A DNA stretch of 64,000 nucleotides, taken from contig MU385724.1 in assembly GCA_022497155.1 (NCBI GenBank), forward strand, positions 1 to 64,000, read 5' to 3'. This document shows positions 1 to 11,240 of the stretch, piece by piece; the stretch's first letter is position 1, and each line of letters starts with the position of its first letter. This DNA comes from Whalleya microplaca (Eukaryota > Ascomycota > Sordariomycetes > Xylariales > Xylariaceae). The notes beneath the pieces are model-generated. The model was given only the letters and a program-made list of their open reading frames with translations. It searched no databases and was not told the origin of the DNA. The translations under genes were made by a program, and so were the position numbers.

Positions 1-4
1 GGGG

Positions 5-871
5 CTACTGGATTGAGGGGGGGGGCTTTGAGGGGGATGGGGGGGGGAGGAGGGCGGAGTCATCTGTGGCTTGCTCTTCGTCGTCGTTATTGTTGTTGTT
101 GTGGTTGTGGTGGTGGTGTTGCGTTCCGGAATCACGCCGGGGACCAGGGGCAGAGGTCCGGCCTAGTGCGCCTTCATACTTGGCGGCGGTCTTCTTCTCG
201 ACGACCGCGAGCCGCATGAGGAAGTCGAGGGCCAGCACGCCGGCGGCGACGCCGAAGACGCCCGCGGACCCCGTCTTCTCGTACAGCGCGCCGCCGATCA
301 CGGGGGCCAGGAGTTCGCCTATGGAGATGAAGGAGAAGATCTGATTGATGCGCCTAGTTAGTCAACATGTATACACACACATAAACATAGACGGGGTTAA
401 AAGTAAAGAGAGGAAAAAAGAGATCCCTACGGATCCAACAACCTTCCCCAAATTCACCGGCCCCACCGTATCAAGCACCATAGCGAGCCCAACGGTCCAA
501 AACACAGCGGCACTAACGCCCTGCAGCACCCTCGCAACCACAAGCACGGCAATACTTTGCCTAAACGCCAGCATCACCGTGGCAGCCAGCAGCGCGCCCA
601 GGCCGCCTAGGAACGGCATCTACCGTCCGTCCGCGCGGCCGGCCACCCAGCCCGCGGGCACGGACGAGACCACCGAGGCCCCCGCGTACGTGCCCGACAC
701 GTAGGATTGGATCTCGGGCTCGGGGACGGCGAGCCGCGTGCGCAGCATGAAGGGGAGTATGAGGACTATGAGATTGTATAGGAAGACTGTGAAGAGCCCG
801 ATTGCTGCCGTGGCGAGGATGAAGAGCGTGTTTGAGCGCTGGCGGAGGGGGGGGGGTTTGTAGGGGGACAT
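5..871 (-). pseudogene. MFS transporter (DHA1-like), N-terminal half, with in-frame stop
   Basis: Major facilitator superfamily drug/proton antiporter-like membrane protein, reading leftward; only the N-terminal half is visible. I start at the ATG at 871, just before LRQRSNTLFILATAAIG, which leads into TM1; an ATG at 931 is in frame upstream. Exon 1 is 871-431. A 90-nt intron (430-341, donor GTAGGG, acceptor CAG) joins GKVVGS to IFSFISIGELLAPVIGG, a typical MFS helix-5 stretch. The frame is broken by TAG at 620-622 inside the loop-2/3 motif A (AGRADGR, stop, MPFLGG), where the family has Lys or Arg. A second TAG at 5-7 follows a His/Asn/Asp-rich loop and may be a further break or a missed splice site. 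The gene is either dead or carries a sequence error. No introns that would skip the 620 stop are apparent. Confidence 0.6.
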
Positions 872-931
872 TGTGTCTGGGGAGTTAGGGGGGTTAGGGG
901 GGGCATTGGGTTTGAATTGGGGGAGGTACAT

Positions 932-1493
932 ATGTATGTTATATGTATGTTTCTTTGAATAAGAGCCCTTGAGATGTTGAGATACATGCTAGTGGGCAAG
1001 AAGCTCATGTCTCGGGTCATCTTGTCATATTCCTGCAGATCAATGACCTCATACATCAGGTACTTGTTGCATGACAGCTACAACAAGGAACAAGTCTCGA
1101 TATTGATATCAAAACGTGAAATCATTTCAATATGAACTCCTAGATCATCAGCGAAACATCAAATTTTAGTATCTGTGACCTACATCGTGAGGTCGTAGAA
1201 CCAAATTCATGTATGCCTCCGTTTAGCTCAAGGTGTGGTGTGTCTACCCGACATACGCAACACAGGTATCAACTCTCACTGGTAATCCGGCAATGTTTTC
1301 CTAGCTAGAAAATGTATACGTAACACACATCATGAATTTATGACTTGTGAACAGAGCAGAGCCACTTGAGCAGCTTCGCGAGTTGAAGGTTCCACTTGTC
1401 CGACGACGAGAACCCTCACACTCTGCCTCTTGCCGTGCCCTGCCCTCCCGCAACCCAACTCACCATTTTTCAGCAATCCACAGCCGAGCTCGC
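932..1493. other. intergenic, no gene seen
   Basis: Short spacer between the 5' end of the MFS gene and the 3' end of the GFA-family gene. I see no conserved coding frame or RNA gene. The G-rich tract at 841-870 lies just inside the MFS start. Confidence 0.5.
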
Positions 1494-1961
1494 CTACTTC
1501 ATCATATACGGCGGCACGGTCTCATACTGCTCCCACTCCTCTGGGATCTTCAGCACCGCCGAGCGGACATAGATATGCACGGCGCCGCCCCAATCCAGCC
1601 CCTCGACGCAGCCGCCCTTGATGCTGACCGACTCCCGCGGCGTGCCATCGGCGTCCACGATGCGGTGGAACAGGCGCGAGCCGCAGCGCGCGCAGAAGTA
1701 GCAGTCCATGGTGGCGCCGGCGTCGGTGCGGCGGGAGTAGCAGCACAGCTGGGCCTCGAGCTCGGCGGAGAGCGGGAACAGGCCCGCGGAGGGGAAGATG
1801 GCGCTCGTGCCGAAGGCCGAGGAGGATTGCTTCTGGCACTCCGTGCAGTGGCAGTGGAAGAGCGTCGTGGGTTTTGCGGTTGGGGTTGGGAAGGAGACCG
1901 TTCCGCATTGGCAGCGCACGGTGAGGGGCTGCTGCTGCTGGTCGGTGGTGGTGGTGGACAT
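1494..1961 (-). CDS. GFA / CENP-V family zinc-binding protein
   Basis: Single-exon 155-aa protein of the glutathione-dependent formaldehyde-activating enzyme (GFA)/CENP-V family. The zinc ligands are clear: CxCG at residues 17-20, HCHCTECQK at 36-44 and the CxxC pair at 90-93 (CARCGSR). Length matches the usual 130-160 aa single-domain fungal members. Bacterial Gfa binds glutathione and was proposed to condense it with formaldehyde. Fungal paralogues are numerous and mostly of untested substrate, so I give no reaction. The ATG at 1961 gives a short Thr/Gln-rich lead before the first Cys pair. No targeting signal is seen, so cytosolic location is inferred. Confidence 0.88.
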   Translation of the reverse strand: MSTTTTDQQQQPLTVRCQCGTVSFPTPTAKPTTLFHCHCTECQKQSSSAFGTSAIFPSAGLFPLSAELEAQLCCYSRRTDAGATMDCYFCARCGSRLFHRIVDADGTPRESVSIKGGCVEGLDWGGAVHIYVRSAVLKIPEEWEQYETVPPYMMK

Positions 1962-3011
1962 CTTGGGGTAGGTGGTGGTGAGTGAGGTAGGTTGCTCTGT
2001 CGTGAGGCAAAGACTTTGTAGACAGGTTTGTTACTTGTGACCGCTTACTATGAGACTGATTCACTAGAAGTTTGCTCAGTTAAAGCTTGGGTAATTTGCT
2101 GAAAGATCTGGAAATTGGAGATATAAAGGCAGATATCCGAGTTGCTGTATCTGCTCCAATGAGGTGGAATACTAGCAACCCGATGGTTGAACTAGACCCC
2201 GACCAGCTTCTCCATTTTGCCTGATAGAGTTCGGCAAGTTCTCCTAACCAAGGACTTGACGAATCTAGCCGCCCATACATTATATAGCAATGAAGGCCAA
2301 TATATAATAGAGCTCTTCTCATGCCAATGCAATGAAAGTAAGGCTAGTTGAGCGCCCTCTTGCTACACCAAAACTACGGTGTTGTAGCTTGTAACCATTC
2401 TTGATCAATATCAGACTCAACTCTTCGACCTTGTTGATGAGATGAATATGGGCTAGATCATTCTGAATCTGGTCTAATAAGTATAATTTGAGAAATCACT
2501 GATGATATCAAGGGGACGAAATACACGGAGGATTAAGTGTAGTCTCAGAGTAAGTAGTATGAGTGATACAAGCTCATAAAGCTCGGTGACATCAAAGGCG
2601 ACTAGCCCACATGAAGAGGTTTTGAATAACGAGGGGACAAAAAGAAGCAAAAAAACGTAAGTCGGCAGTTGTAAAGCAAGAACGAAAAACCCGAATAATA
2701 TAATATTCCACTGAGTAAAGCAAGGAAAGAATGTGCTCAGATGCAGACCAGAAGAGTCCCAAGATATGGATGTAGCTTCAACAAGTAGTGGGTATAAGGA
2801 TAAATATCTTAAAATGCATATACGCATCCGTTATTCATCTATGCGAGCTTTAGTATGCTTATCCGCTTATCCGCTTATCCCCTTGCCGGGTAACGCGCAC
2901 AGAGGCAGAAATCGAAAACTTGCAACTCTTCATTCACAGCCCCACCGAAACGAACGACTTTTTCTCCTTCCGCTCCTCGATCATCGTGAAGGACCTCGCG
3001 ACCACTTCAAG
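1962..3011. other. intergenic between divergent GFA and eIF3k genes
   Basis: Shared upstream region of two divergently transcribed genes. It contains an AT-rich middle part (2440-2830). No reading frame with family similarity was found. Near 2860-2885 the short direct repeat CTTATCCG occurs several times. Confidence 0.5.
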
Positions 3012-3959
3012 ATGGATTCCGAAGACCCCCAAGAGCGTCCCGAGGACATCATCAACATCATAAATGGGTTAGAGAGGTACAACCCCGAGGCGGTCGGCCA
3101 CCTCGAGGACTACCTGCGCCACCAGTGCGAGAACAGATACACCGACTCCAACGCCAACCGGACGCTGCTGAAGCTGTAAGTAGATATATTTGAGACTGAT
3201 GTATTTATCACTCTATTCATCTGCTGGAATGATGATCCATTGTCAACGTTTCCTATTACCTGACCCACGGTCGAGGGCCTAATACACCCTCGCCGTCTGA
3301 TGTCTTTTATTAGCTCTATCTGACCCAACCACTCCTCTCTATACTCCTCCTAACTGCTTCTCCCTATATAACCGAAGAGTAGACTTGCTGACCACCGCCT
3401 TCCGCTCTCAAAAAACAGATACCAGCTGAACCCCGACCGCGTCAAAGACGAAGTAATAACGAACATCCTGGTGAAAGCCCTAACCTGCTTCCCCTCGCCG
3501 CAATTCTCGCTGGCGCTGCACCTGATCCCGCCGTCCCTGCTAGCCCCCAACTCGCGCGCCGAGCTGCCCGAGGCGATCGCGAAGCTGCGCGAGCTGAGCA
3601 ACCAGCTGCAGGGCGCGCAGTACGCGCGCTTCTGGGCGCAGCTGGACTCCGACGACCTGTACGCCGACCTGACGACCGACATCGAGGGCTTCGAGGAGCT
3701 GATCCGCGTGCGCATCGCCACGCTCGTCTCCCACGCCTACCGCGAGATCGACCTGCCCATCCTCGAGCAGTGGCTCGGCATGGACGGCCCCGCCGCCCTG
3801 CGCTTCATCACCGACACCGCCGGCTGGAAGGTCGAGGGCGGCACCGTCAAGGTCCCGCGGAACGCGGAGAACGAGGCTAAGAAGTCCGAGGTCCGCGAGG
3901 ATGTCAATGTCGATATGTTCTCGAGGGTCATCCGCCGGGCGTGGGAGGAGACCATCTAA
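3012..3959 (+). CDS. translation initiation factor eIF3 subunit K
   Basis: 234-aa protein from two exons, 3012-3175 and 3419-3959. The 243-nt intron has donor GTAAGT and acceptor CAG, and the join CT|A restores LLKLYQLNPD. The opening RPEDIINIINGLERYNPEA is characteristic of eIF3k, followed by the helical HAM/PCI-type (CSN8/PSMD8/eIF3k) fold. The subunit is a peripheral member of the eIF3 complex on the 40S ribosome. It is absent from budding yeast but kept in most filamentous fungi. Length agrees with the family (about 220-250 aa). Codon use in exon 2 is strongly GC-ended, unlike the accessory region, as expected for a well-expressed translation gene. It lies tail-to-tail with the Tsr4 gene. 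Confidence 0.92.
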
Positions 3960-4454
3960 CCTCCTTAAGCTAAGCGGGAAAGAAAAGGATGGTGGGATGG
4001 ATTTGGTGGGTGTGCGGATTTTTACGTTTCGGCTGGCATTAGGAAGATAAGACGAGTAAACACTTGTCTGGCGTTGGGGGGATACAATCAATCAGCTCAG
4101 CGGTCTGATATGGACTCGACGGGCTTTGCTCTGCTGTTGTTCATAGATACGTACTTATGAGAAGCAGAACGAAATGAAAAAAACTTGACGATCACGTATG
4201 AATGTCTCCTTTGGTATGTGCTCGTGGCTGGGCATTCGTATTTGTTCTTTTAGTAGTCTGAAGGAGAGCCCAGTAAGTTTCGAGACTTGGGGGTTTAGTA
4301 GAACACCTGGTTGATAGACATTCACATATAACATCATCACGACCAACACATGGATAGCATATAATATGTATGCATATGGTATCATAACTTCGTATTATTT
4401 TTTCTCTCCACTCATTCAACTCGTTGAATCTGCAAATAACACACACACACACCA
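3960..4454. other. convergent 3' intergenic region
   Basis: Space between the stop codons of eIF3k and the Tsr4-like gene, which converge. It is AT-rich with a CA-repeat near 4439-4452. No gene is seen; it probably holds both 3' UTRs. Confidence 0.5.
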
Positions 4455-5892
4455 TCATCGTCTCGAACCACCACCGCCCAGCTCCTCCCACTGCACCCCA
4501 ACCCACTCCTCCAAATACCCAACCTGGCCCTCGCCCACGCCCCGTTTCTGACAATCCTTCTCGCAGACCCCGACAATAACCGTGCCCCAGTCCATGCCCT
4601 CGAGCCCCGTCCCCTCCTCCTCGGCCTCCAGCTCCGCGATCGCCTGCGGCACCAACTGGACCTCGAAGACGCGAGCGGCGCCGCAGTTCACACAACACCG
4701 CATCCAGGTCGCACTCCCGAGACTGTGCACCCCGCCAAGGCCACCGGCACGCCCGGGGTTGAGCAGCTGTCCGACGTCGTCCGTGCGCGAGTACAGCAGC
4801 GGCTCGCCGCCGAACTCGTAGCGGATGGCCTGCTCGGGGTTCTGGGCGAGCCGGTCCGCGAACCGCTGGAACGTCTGGTCCATGGTGCTCTCGAAGACCT
4901 CGCGCTCCTCCCTCCCGCCCCCGCCCCCGCCGGGGGGTGGGGAGGAGGAGAGGTCCAGGCGTGTCGAGGCCGGGAGCGGGGACGGGGACCTTGGGTCGAA
5001 GGTCTCGTAGGCTGCGTCCCAGAGGTAGGAGGTTGGGTAGGGGGTCGGTTGGTCCGGGGACGGGGGCCAGGGGGACGGTGGAGTGGTGGCGGGTGTGGAT
5101 GTGGAGGAGTCGGTGGTGGCGAGGTTGAGGGAGAGCGCTGAGGCGAAGGTTTGCGGGAGGTTGGTGAGGGCTTCTTCGGTTGTTTTGGCTGGTGCGGGAG
5201 AGGGAGAAGTCGGGGGGTCTGGGTTCGTCTTCGCTGCGGAAGTTGAGGGAGGAGGGGGACTGGCGAAGGGGTTTCCCGGGCTTGCGAACGGGTTATTGGG
5301 CGCGCTCGAGGTCGATGTCGAGGTCGAGAAGGGGTTAGCGGACCCCAAGGAAGACCCCATCGTCTTTGCGCCGAAGAGGGTCTCGCCTAGGTTAGACGGC
5401 GGTTTAGGCGCTTCCTTGGGCTGCGGCTTGTCCCCTTCCTCTTTCTTCTTCTCTCTCGTAGATGAATTGGGTACATCGCTACCGGGAGCTACGCGCACGC
5501 TGCGCAATGCCCGAATACTGCCATCTCTCCGCCGACAGCTCTTCTTCTTGCACGAGAAGACGTACAGCCGCCGTTCGTGGCCGGGGAACCGGTCCGGCAG
5601 TTCGGCGTTGAGCTGTAATAGGAGGACCATGAGGTCCTTGCAGATCTTGCATCTGGCGAGGGAGGCCGAGGGTGGTTGGCTCGGATCTAGCCACTCCTGA
5701 TTTCGTGTAAGTCATTGCTTGCTAACAGTTTTGTCCCGTGAGAACAGACGAGGCCGAACTTACTGGGCGGCCGCCAAGACGGCTGGTGTTGTCGTCGTCG
5801 CCGGGCTCTTTGGAGGCATAGCCGAGGAGCACATTGGTCTCGGTAAATCCGTCCTCCTCACCATCAGACGATTCGCTGTCGTACGGCGCCAT
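4455..5892 (-). CDS. TSR4: PDCD2/Tsr4 family 40S ribosome assembly protein
   Basis: 456-aa protein from two exons, 5892-5764 and 5696-4455. The intron has donor GTAAGT and acceptor CAG in phase 0. The first exon ends in the acidic stretch followed by LGGRP, and exon 2 resumes EWLDPSQPPS. Then comes the Cys-containing block CKICKDLMVLLLQLNAE and ERRLYVFSCKKKSCRR, the N-terminal zinc-binding part of PDCD2. A Pro/Ser/Thr-rich disordered middle follows, then the PDCD2_C domain (QTFQRFADRLAQNPEQ, RYEFGGEPLLYS, CVNCGAARVFEVQLVPQ, DWGTVIVGVCEKDC). Yeast Tsr4 and human PDCD2 are dedicated chaperones that bind nascent uS5 (Rps2) and are needed for 20S pre-rRNA processing. The same role here is inferred. 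The long low-complexity insert is usual in filamentous fungi. Confidence 0.92.
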
Positions 5893-7721
5893 CTGGTAGT
5901 TGTCGTCTTGATCACGAGCTGTCCCGTCGCGGTTTAGTCATCATCACAACTTTTTTTCTCTTATCGCTTTGGAGGGGTAGAGGGGCTTATCGCCTGGGCA
6001 GCTGGTCTGTGCGGTGAAAAGTCAGATATCTGGACTGGCAGCTGGCAGCACTTGGCCTCTTATCAGTTCCCTTCCCCCCTATTCCAATCTGAACGTGAAG
6101 ATCCAGCCTCTCCAACGAGAACTCTGCCTACCACCATATACATATTGACCGTTGTCGCTCTCCATTCTTCCCTCAATCAATCGCTTTAGCATGGTTATTC
6201 TAGTATTTTTATGTCATATAGATATCTTAGCCACTGTCGGTAGATATATGCACTTATATTAGTTGTAGATCGTAAATATCTTCAAAGGCTTGATATCATT
6301 TGATACGAAAATTTTACTGCTGACTTTAGCATGAACTATTGATTCTGTCGATAATGAGGCTGTCAGGTTAACCCTTGAAATAATGTAAGAGGAGTAGCTC
6401 TGGTAGTGAATTTATGCATTTGTCGAAATCCCTTAGGGCGATCCTATAGATATGCATTTCTTCTACAGTTATGGCTTCAGAATACTTTATCTGGCCTTGC
6501 TAATATTGAAGCATTTCCATGTAGTGGGCTCTTCCTGCTGTATCTCCCCGCGGCGGAATTTTACATTTTTTCAGGGGGTAACCACCTGTCGCGACGGGCC
6601 CTGATTAACTGCCGTATGAAAAGAAGCACTTCAACAAATATCAGAGATAATAACCCATCAAAAAATGCGTAGGCCAGTCTACATCTATTGTCACCAATAT
6701 TTTCCCAAGCCACAAAATACGGGATCTAACACCGTCTATATTATATATGAAATGAGTGTAAGACCATGTATTTCCTGTTAGGCCGGGGCACCATGGAGCT
6801 GTGGCTTAAAGTGTTGGTTTACTTAGGGCAGTTAATCTGGTGCCGGTAAACTAGGTAGTAGTCTGCGAGTAGAATGCGGAAGTATTCTCCGGATGCACAT
6901 GGGCATCACGTAATTGGCCTTCTAGAATCACAAGGCAGTGCTAAAAAATATACGTGTATATATGTATACACACGTATACGAAGTTTGAAGTAGATCTGTC
7001 GCACAGATAAGCTTCCGGGCGGCCAATCACAAGCATTTAGCCTCAACTACAAAATGACACAAAAGTCCACCGCATATCCCGCATTTGAGAACCCTCATAA
7101 CCCAACACCTTTGCTGACGATATGAGCCGGTTTAAAAGACATAATCATATAATTAGCTGGGACTCTATACCTAACATGTATAGTAAATTTCCTCCCCACC
7201 TGTTAGCTTAGATTTCCTTCCTTTTTCCTCCATCTTAATATTTCATAAAATACACAGGAATTAGGTCGCCAAGCCACCTTGACCCTTGTAATACGTGACA
7301 CTAATAAGGCATAAACCACCACCGCTATTAGGATATGTGATCTATTGATGTATTATGGTTGTTATAGTTGTTAAGGTTTAGGCTAGTACTAACAGTGGGT
7401 ACGATAGGAATACATGGTGTGCAGGGATCACGTGACAACCGCAGTACTTAAGCGTAACTTGAGGGACTTGTAGGGGTGGTCTATGCCCCTCACATATACC
7501 TACGCAAGATTAATTAGAGTAGTTAGCTTAGGAGATTCTCCCTCACTAATACAACGTTTTGCCTTACCTTTTGCCTCACTCCTAACTCCAGTTTAATAGA
7601 CTAAGGCTAAGGAATAAAGCTTGTACACGAACCCTCGCAATTAATTAAGGTGGCAGGGTGAGGTGGCTACCATATAAAATTATATACCCCTTGTAATCCG
7701 TATTTTTAATTCTTTATCATG
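5893..7721. other. gene-free boundary region before the transposon island
   Basis: No coding frame that I can support. The 88-codon frame at 6406-6672 has no recognisable family and no splice context. Base composition falls gradually toward the AT-rich island, and short TATACGTGTATA-like stretches occur near 6950-6985. It may contain old degraded repeats, but I see no terminal repeats. Confidence 0.45.
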
Positions 7722-7808
7722 TAGCACCTAAGGGCGGACAGCCTTTAACGCCGGGCCGGGTAAAATACACTAAAAGTAGTAAAAACTTACCAACTTTACT
7801 TATATATA

Positions 7809-7990
7809 TAACACGCTATAGCAGCGGGGTCACCTGGTAACCCCACTTATAAATAAAATAAATAAATTAAATAAAGCACGTATTTATATTAAAAGCTATA
7901 GCTTTCGGCTATAGCTATAAAGGTCTTTCTTTTTATTATTATTTTTTATTTATTAATATTATTTTTATATATTTTTGATTTTTTATATTA
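7809..7990 (+). repeat. 5' LTR of the outer Gypsy element
   Basis: 182 bp, direct match to 22739-22920. It begins TAACACG and ends ATATTA, consistent with TG...CA termini altered by C-to-T/G-to-A change. It contains the stem-loop AGCTATAGC-TTTCG-GCTATAGCT. ACCTGCTTT follows 9 nt inside the element and may mark the primer-binding site. Confidence 0.85.
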
Positions 7991-8799
7991 AATAATAACA
8001 CCTGCTTTATTTTTTATTATAAAAATTAAATTAAACTAAAACTAATTATTTGCGAAATTATTTAGTTAATTATTATAAGGAATTATTACCTGTAAAATTA
8101 TTTACTTAATTTTTATAAAAAAATTTTCGTTATTAAATTTAAGTAAATAACGATAAAAACGCGTTAAAGTTATCGAATTTAAGTAAATAATTTACGCAAC
8201 CTTTTTCGCACGTTATTTCTTTATTACTTTTCTTTTACTTACATTAATATGTCGACCGTAAGCGTGTATAAGTTTTTAAGTAAATTTATTACTTTTATTT
8301 ATAACGTTAAATAGTAGGTTTAAATTTAAATAAAGCTAAAACTTAAGTTATATTTATACCTCCGGATTTTGGTATAAATAGTTATAAAATTTAAGTATAT
8401 AGCTTTTTATATATAAATATTAAAAAAACTTAAACTATACCGAATTTAGGTATATATAATAGCTTTATTACTTAAAAAAACCTGCCGAACTTAGGTATAT
8501 AAAAACTTTTATATAGCTTTTACCGCTAATTTATTTACGTCTTTTTTATTTCGTTTTTTTTTATTTATATTTAATTATATAAAATATATTATTTCTAATA
8601 TAAATTTATAATAATATAGTTACGTAATCGATATATTAGCGCTAATATATCGATATTAAAGCAGCCGTAAAATGTGCCTAATTTTAGTAACGAAAAAAAA
8701 GAGTTACCCGATTAATTTAAGGATTTATATATTTTTAGCGCGTTTTTTTAGCTAACGCGACTAAAGAAATTCGGTAATAATGCCGAAATAATTAAATTT

Positions 8800-10200
8800 T
8801 TAGATATAAAACTTACTAATAATGACTAACGGTTTATAAAAATTAATAAATATTTAGTTAATATTAAAAGTAATGTCGGTAAAATTATTTCGATAATATT
8901 TAAGCTAAATAGCTTTATCGATTTCTAACGTATATAAGAGGGAATTTTATTAGGAGTATTACTAAATATAGCTTTAAATTAGCGGGCGTATATATTATTT
9001 AGTTTTTTCGGCTTAAGTATAAAATTAAGCTCGAGATAAAGACAGTTTAATAGTCTTACTTTATTTAAAAACTTAAGTAACTAAATATATAAATTTAGGT
9101 ATAACTTTCTTAAGCTTAAGCGAGAAAACATTAAGCAGTTTAATTTATATTATAATAACCCGAATAATATCGAAATAGTAATTAATAATTATACTTTTAT
9201 ATTTATTGACGTTTTTAATTTTTAGGAGCAAATTAATATATTTTTAAAAGACAACAATATAAAATAAAATAACGAGAAGCAAATATAGTCTTTATAGCAA
9301 ATATTATTAAATAAAGTAGCAATTTTATAATAAAATAATAAGCTAATATAATAGCGACGTAAGAATTTGTATATATTAAAATTGGAAGCTATAATTAAAG
9401 CTTTAATAAAAAGATTTATATTAAAACCCGTAATTATTACGGAACGTTTTATAAATTTTAGCTTAATTTTTAAGGATATTATACGAGATAAATTTATATT
9501 AATATAGTATATTTAAAAGAAATTACGGTATATATAAGCTATAAGTATACTAGTTAAAAATAATCGCAATTAATATAAAGTAATGATATAAATATAGTTA
9601 TAAATATTTTTCGATATTAAAAAGTTTTTTCGCGTATTACGAAAAAATGAAATACTTATTATATATATATAAATAGTAAAAAAGTTTAAATTATTATTAA
9701 TTAGTTTAGCCGCTATTATTTATTTATATATTATTAAATTATATATATTATTTTTACTAATATTAAATAATTATTTCTAATAAAATTACTTTAAAACCTT
9801 ATAATAAAATAGCAATTATAATTATTATTAATTAAAGGATTAATAATATAACCGAGTTTGCGAAAAAGAGTAGCGTTATCGGGATAACTGTAATAAACGT
9901 AATAAAGATAAACGCGATAATAACGCGCGCGATAATTATCGAAATAATATATATAGCAATAAGCGTTATAATAATAAAGCGCCTAAAGGATATCTCGATA
10001 TATATAGGCCTAATTACCGAAGTTTTAACTAACGCGATAATCGACCTCGTAATAATTAACCCCGTAATATTAATCGAGGAAATAATTATTATAATTATAA
10101 TTAAGGACGCGATAAAGTATATTTTACTAATAATATAAGCGTAAAAAAGTTAAGCGCGTTATTAAATAAAAATAGCGAATCGGATATAATATTAAATTAT
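8800..10200 (+). pseudogene. Gag-like remnant of the outer Gypsy element
   Basis: Discontinuous + strand frames. The most readable part is about 9860-10190. It encodes an Arg/Asp/Asn/Tyr-rich tail with RDN and YNN repeats, as seen at the C-terminus of fungal Gypsy Gag, ending in an Asn/Ser/Glu-rich stretch. Many codons are TAA or TAG. CpG is kept while CpA is nearly absent, as in RIP. The capsid part upstream is inferred from position only. Confidence 0.5.
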
Positions 10201-11003
10201 AAATAAACATTTTTAATATTTAATGTATTAAAAATTTATAAGTATTATAATATAATATTTAATATGTTATAGCTTTTTAAAAAGCACGCAAAAATATATT
10301 TATTAAATAAAGCTAAGGAAATTATTTAAACGTTATTTTTATTAAATCCGGTTTAATAAATATATAAGTATTATTATTAAGTTTTTACGTCTCGGAATAA
10401 GTTATTTCGTTATTTAAAAACGTACGATAATATTAAGGCCGGATAAATTTAACTATTGCTAGATTTTTTAAAGCTACTTTAAAAAGAAATCGCGCGAAAA
10501 TTACTAACGGAAAAAATAAATAACGGACTTATTATTAAAATAACTTCTTCCGTAAACCTTTTTAATATTTATTTAAAATTTAGTTATATTTACTTTCGCG
10601 TTAAAATATAAGTATAACTAAATAGCTTAATTATAATAATATATATTAATTTAAAAATAAAACAAACGATAATTATGAGAAAGTGTTTAAAAACTTTTAA
10701 ATACTTTATTATATCGTTTTTTAAAATACTAAAAAAGATTTAAAAAAAGCTAATCGAATTATTCGGATAAGTACGTTTTTTATTTTATTTTATAAAATAT
10801 AATATTAAAAGTCGACTAATTTTTACGCAATTTATAAAAAAGAGATAAATTTTAATTTAATATTTTAATCGGGAATAATATATTTAATTTATATAAAGTA
10901 AATATTAATTATAAAAGTTTAATAATTATATTTAATATATTTAATAGATTTACGGTAAATTTTAAATATATTATATATAGTTAATTATATAAAAAAAAGG
11001 TTA

Positions 11004-11177
11004 TAATATAGAATGTATGGGGTGGAGTAGTATATTATACGAAAAATGGAGATCTAACATTTAGGTTGTAGCGGAGCTACACCTTAAATGTTTAAGATTT
11101 CTTATCTTTTTTATTTACTTTATTTTATTTAAGCTAAGTTAGCCCTAAAGGGTAAGGGCCCGTAAGGCCCCGTATTA
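11004..11177 (-). repeat. 3' LTR of the inner Gypsy element (left copy)
   Basis: 174 bp, preceded by GGTTA. It keeps GGGGTGGAG where the right copy reads AAAGTAAAG. In its 3' half it has T where the right copy has C, so the two copies were mutated mainly on opposite strands. Confidence 0.88.
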
Positions 11178-11240
11178 AATGTTAGGGGACAAGGAAAACC
11201 TTGTTGCCTTTAATAAGTCCCTTTAGAATTTAAGATTTAC

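Noticed and set aside
2474..2827. 117-codon minus-strand frame with hydrophobic stretches
   Set aside because: AT-rich random-looking sequence, no family features, no conserved start or splice context.
6406..6672. 88-codon plus-strand frame
   Set aside because: No recognisable domain; lies in composition-degraded intergenic DNA.
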